NCBI GenBank assembly: GCA_026706225.1 | Contig: JAPOZE010000597.1 | Location: 1-5,645 of the forward strand | Reading direction: 5' to 3' | Source: Acidobacteriota bacterium | GTDB lineage: Bacteria; Acidobacteriota; Terriglobia; Versatilivoradales; Versatilivoraceae | Length of the DNA stretch: 5,645 nucleotides | Shown: one piece after another, positions 4,876 through 5,645 of the stretch | Layout: each line of letters begins with the position of its first letter | Position numbering within the stretch: position 1 is the first letter of the stretch | The notes under the pieces: generated by a model | The model's database searches: none | Told to the model about the DNA's origin: nothing | What the model saw: only the letters and a program-made list of their open reading frames with translations | Translations under genes and position numbers: made by a program

Positions 4876-5595
4876 ATGAAGACCATCCTGGAATCCATAG
4901 AACTCACCAAGATATTCAAGACCGGCAAGATTGAGGTCGCCGCCGTCCGGGACGTCTCACTCAAGGTCCGGGAGGGAGAATTTATCGCCATCATGGGGCC
5001 ATCCGGTTGCGGCAAGTCCACGTTGCTGCATCTTCTGGGTGGATTGGCCACACCGACCTCGGGCAGGGTGCTGGTGGACGGCGAGGAAGTCTCCGCGGGA
5101 AAGGACGCCGTTCGCACGGACATCCGGCGACGCAAGATCGGCTTCGTGTTTCAGCGGTTCAATCTGCTGCCCACCCTGAGCGCCCAGGGAAACCTGGAGA
5201 TCGCTCAGGAGATACATCGGAACGGAAGCCGAGACCGGCAACACGTGGATGAGATCCTGAACCTGCTGGGTCTGGAAAAGAAAACTCATCACAAGCCCTC
5301 CGAGCTCTCGGGCGGGGAGCAGCAACGATTGGCCATTGCCCGGGCTGTCATCAACAGACCCGCCATCCTTCTGGCCGATGAACCGACCGGCAACCTGGAC
5401 ACCCGGAACTCGATGGTGGTGCTCAAGATGATTCAGGAACTGAACCGTGCCTTGAGTCAAACCATCCTCATGATCACTCACAATCCGGAGGCGGCCAACA
5501 TCGCCAACCGTTTGATCGAGATGAGGGACGGGAGGATCGTGTCTCAGCAGCAGGAAGGCGAATGGAACGCCGCGGAAGATCGCATGTCTCTCTAG
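4876..5595 (+). CDS. ABC transporter ATP-binding protein, LolD/MacB-type
   Basis: This cytoplasmic nucleotide-binding subunit powers an FtsX-type permease, most likely the one encoded just upstream. All motifs are intact in 239 aa: Walker [10 protein letters not shown] (41-49), Q-loop Q93 in VFQRFNLLP, signature LSGGEQQ (144-150), Walker [13 protein letters not shown] (164-175) with catalytic E169, and H-loop H202 in MITHNPE. The PTGNLD D-loop and the [12 protein letters not shown] stretch are typical of the LolD/MacB/FtsE branch of ATPases. Length is usual for a stand-alone member (about 220-240 aa). The start is ATG with AGAGG nine bases upstream and its own TATAAT promoter. The symbol lolD is not assigned because the cargo and a LolC/LolE pair are not shown. 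Confidence 0.95.
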   Translation: MKTILESIELTKIFKTGKIEVAAVRDVSLKVREGEFIAIMGPSGCGKSTLLHLLGGLATPTSGRVLVDGEEVSAGKDAVRTDIRRRKIGFVFQRFNLLPTLSAQGNLEIAQEIHRNGSRDRQHVDEILNLLGLEKKTHHKPSELSGGEQQRLAIARAVINRPAILLADEPTGNLDTRNSMVVLKMIQELNRALSQTILMITHNPEAANIANRLIEMRDGRIVSQQQEGEWNAAEDRMSL

Positions 5596-5623
5596 CCCGC
5601 ATTTCTCACCAGGGGGCATGATC

Positions 5624-5645
5624 ATGGCGCAGGAATTTTCCCTTC
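5624..5645 (+). CDS. Start of an unidentified gene (partial, runs off the window)
   Basis: ATG at 5624 is preceded at seven bases by AGGGGG (5611-5616) and opens a frame reading MAQEFSL before the window ends. An in-frame ATG at 5618 is only one base from the ribosome binding site and is less likely. The gap of 28 bases after the ATPase stop suggests the same transcript. Too little is visible to name the product. Confidence 0.5.

Overview
The window reads as a piece of a moderately GC-rich Gram-negative bacterial chromosome. My best guess is Acidobacteriota or a close relative. The guess rests on gene style: a small exported coiled-coil protein of a type I associate with that phylum, a MacB/FtsX-type permease, a LolA/LolB-like lipoprotein, and heptanucleotide tandem repeats between genes. 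It is a recollection-based inference, not a proven placement.

Layout. Bases 1-80 hold the last 25 codons of an asparaginyl-tRNA synthetase. Bases 81-319 are non-coding and carry two short arrays of 7-bp repeats: TGAAGTK-type at 81-150, and a degenerate one at 256-290 whose GTGG-rich register reads on the opposite strand. Bases 320-1423 encode a complete D-alanine--D-alanine ligase. It converges, with a 9-bp gap, on a 119-aa exported protein on the minus strand (1433-1792). That small gene has a strong ribosome binding site and a near-consensus sigma70 promoter (TTGACA, 17 bp, TTTACT). A divergently placed GTG-start gene at 1933-2544 encodes a DedA/VTT-type membrane protein. The divergent spacer contains a 20-bp palindrome that could be an operator.

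Between 2545 and 2673 lies the most distinctive object: a 79-bp MITE-like element (2591-2669) with 19-bp terminal inverted repeats (18/19 matching) and an 8-bp near-perfect direct repeat touching both ends. It sits between a plausible promoter and the start codon of the next gene, and its right end abuts that start region.

Bases 2674-5595 form a putative envelope transport module. A lipoprotein with LolA/LolB-like features (2674-3579) is followed 13 bp later by a single FtsX/MacB-type ABC permease (3593-4699). After a 176-bp gap containing a perfect TATAAT promoter comes a LolD/MacB-type ATPase (4876-5595). Together they suggest a mechanotransmission-type ABC system that moves a lipoprotein or hydrophobic cargo between the membranes. 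The cargo cannot be read from sequence. The first seven codons of another gene begin at 5624 and run off the window.

No rRNA, complete tRNA, CRISPR array or transposase gene was found. The genes themselves are mostly ordinary. The unusual content is in the intergenic DNA.
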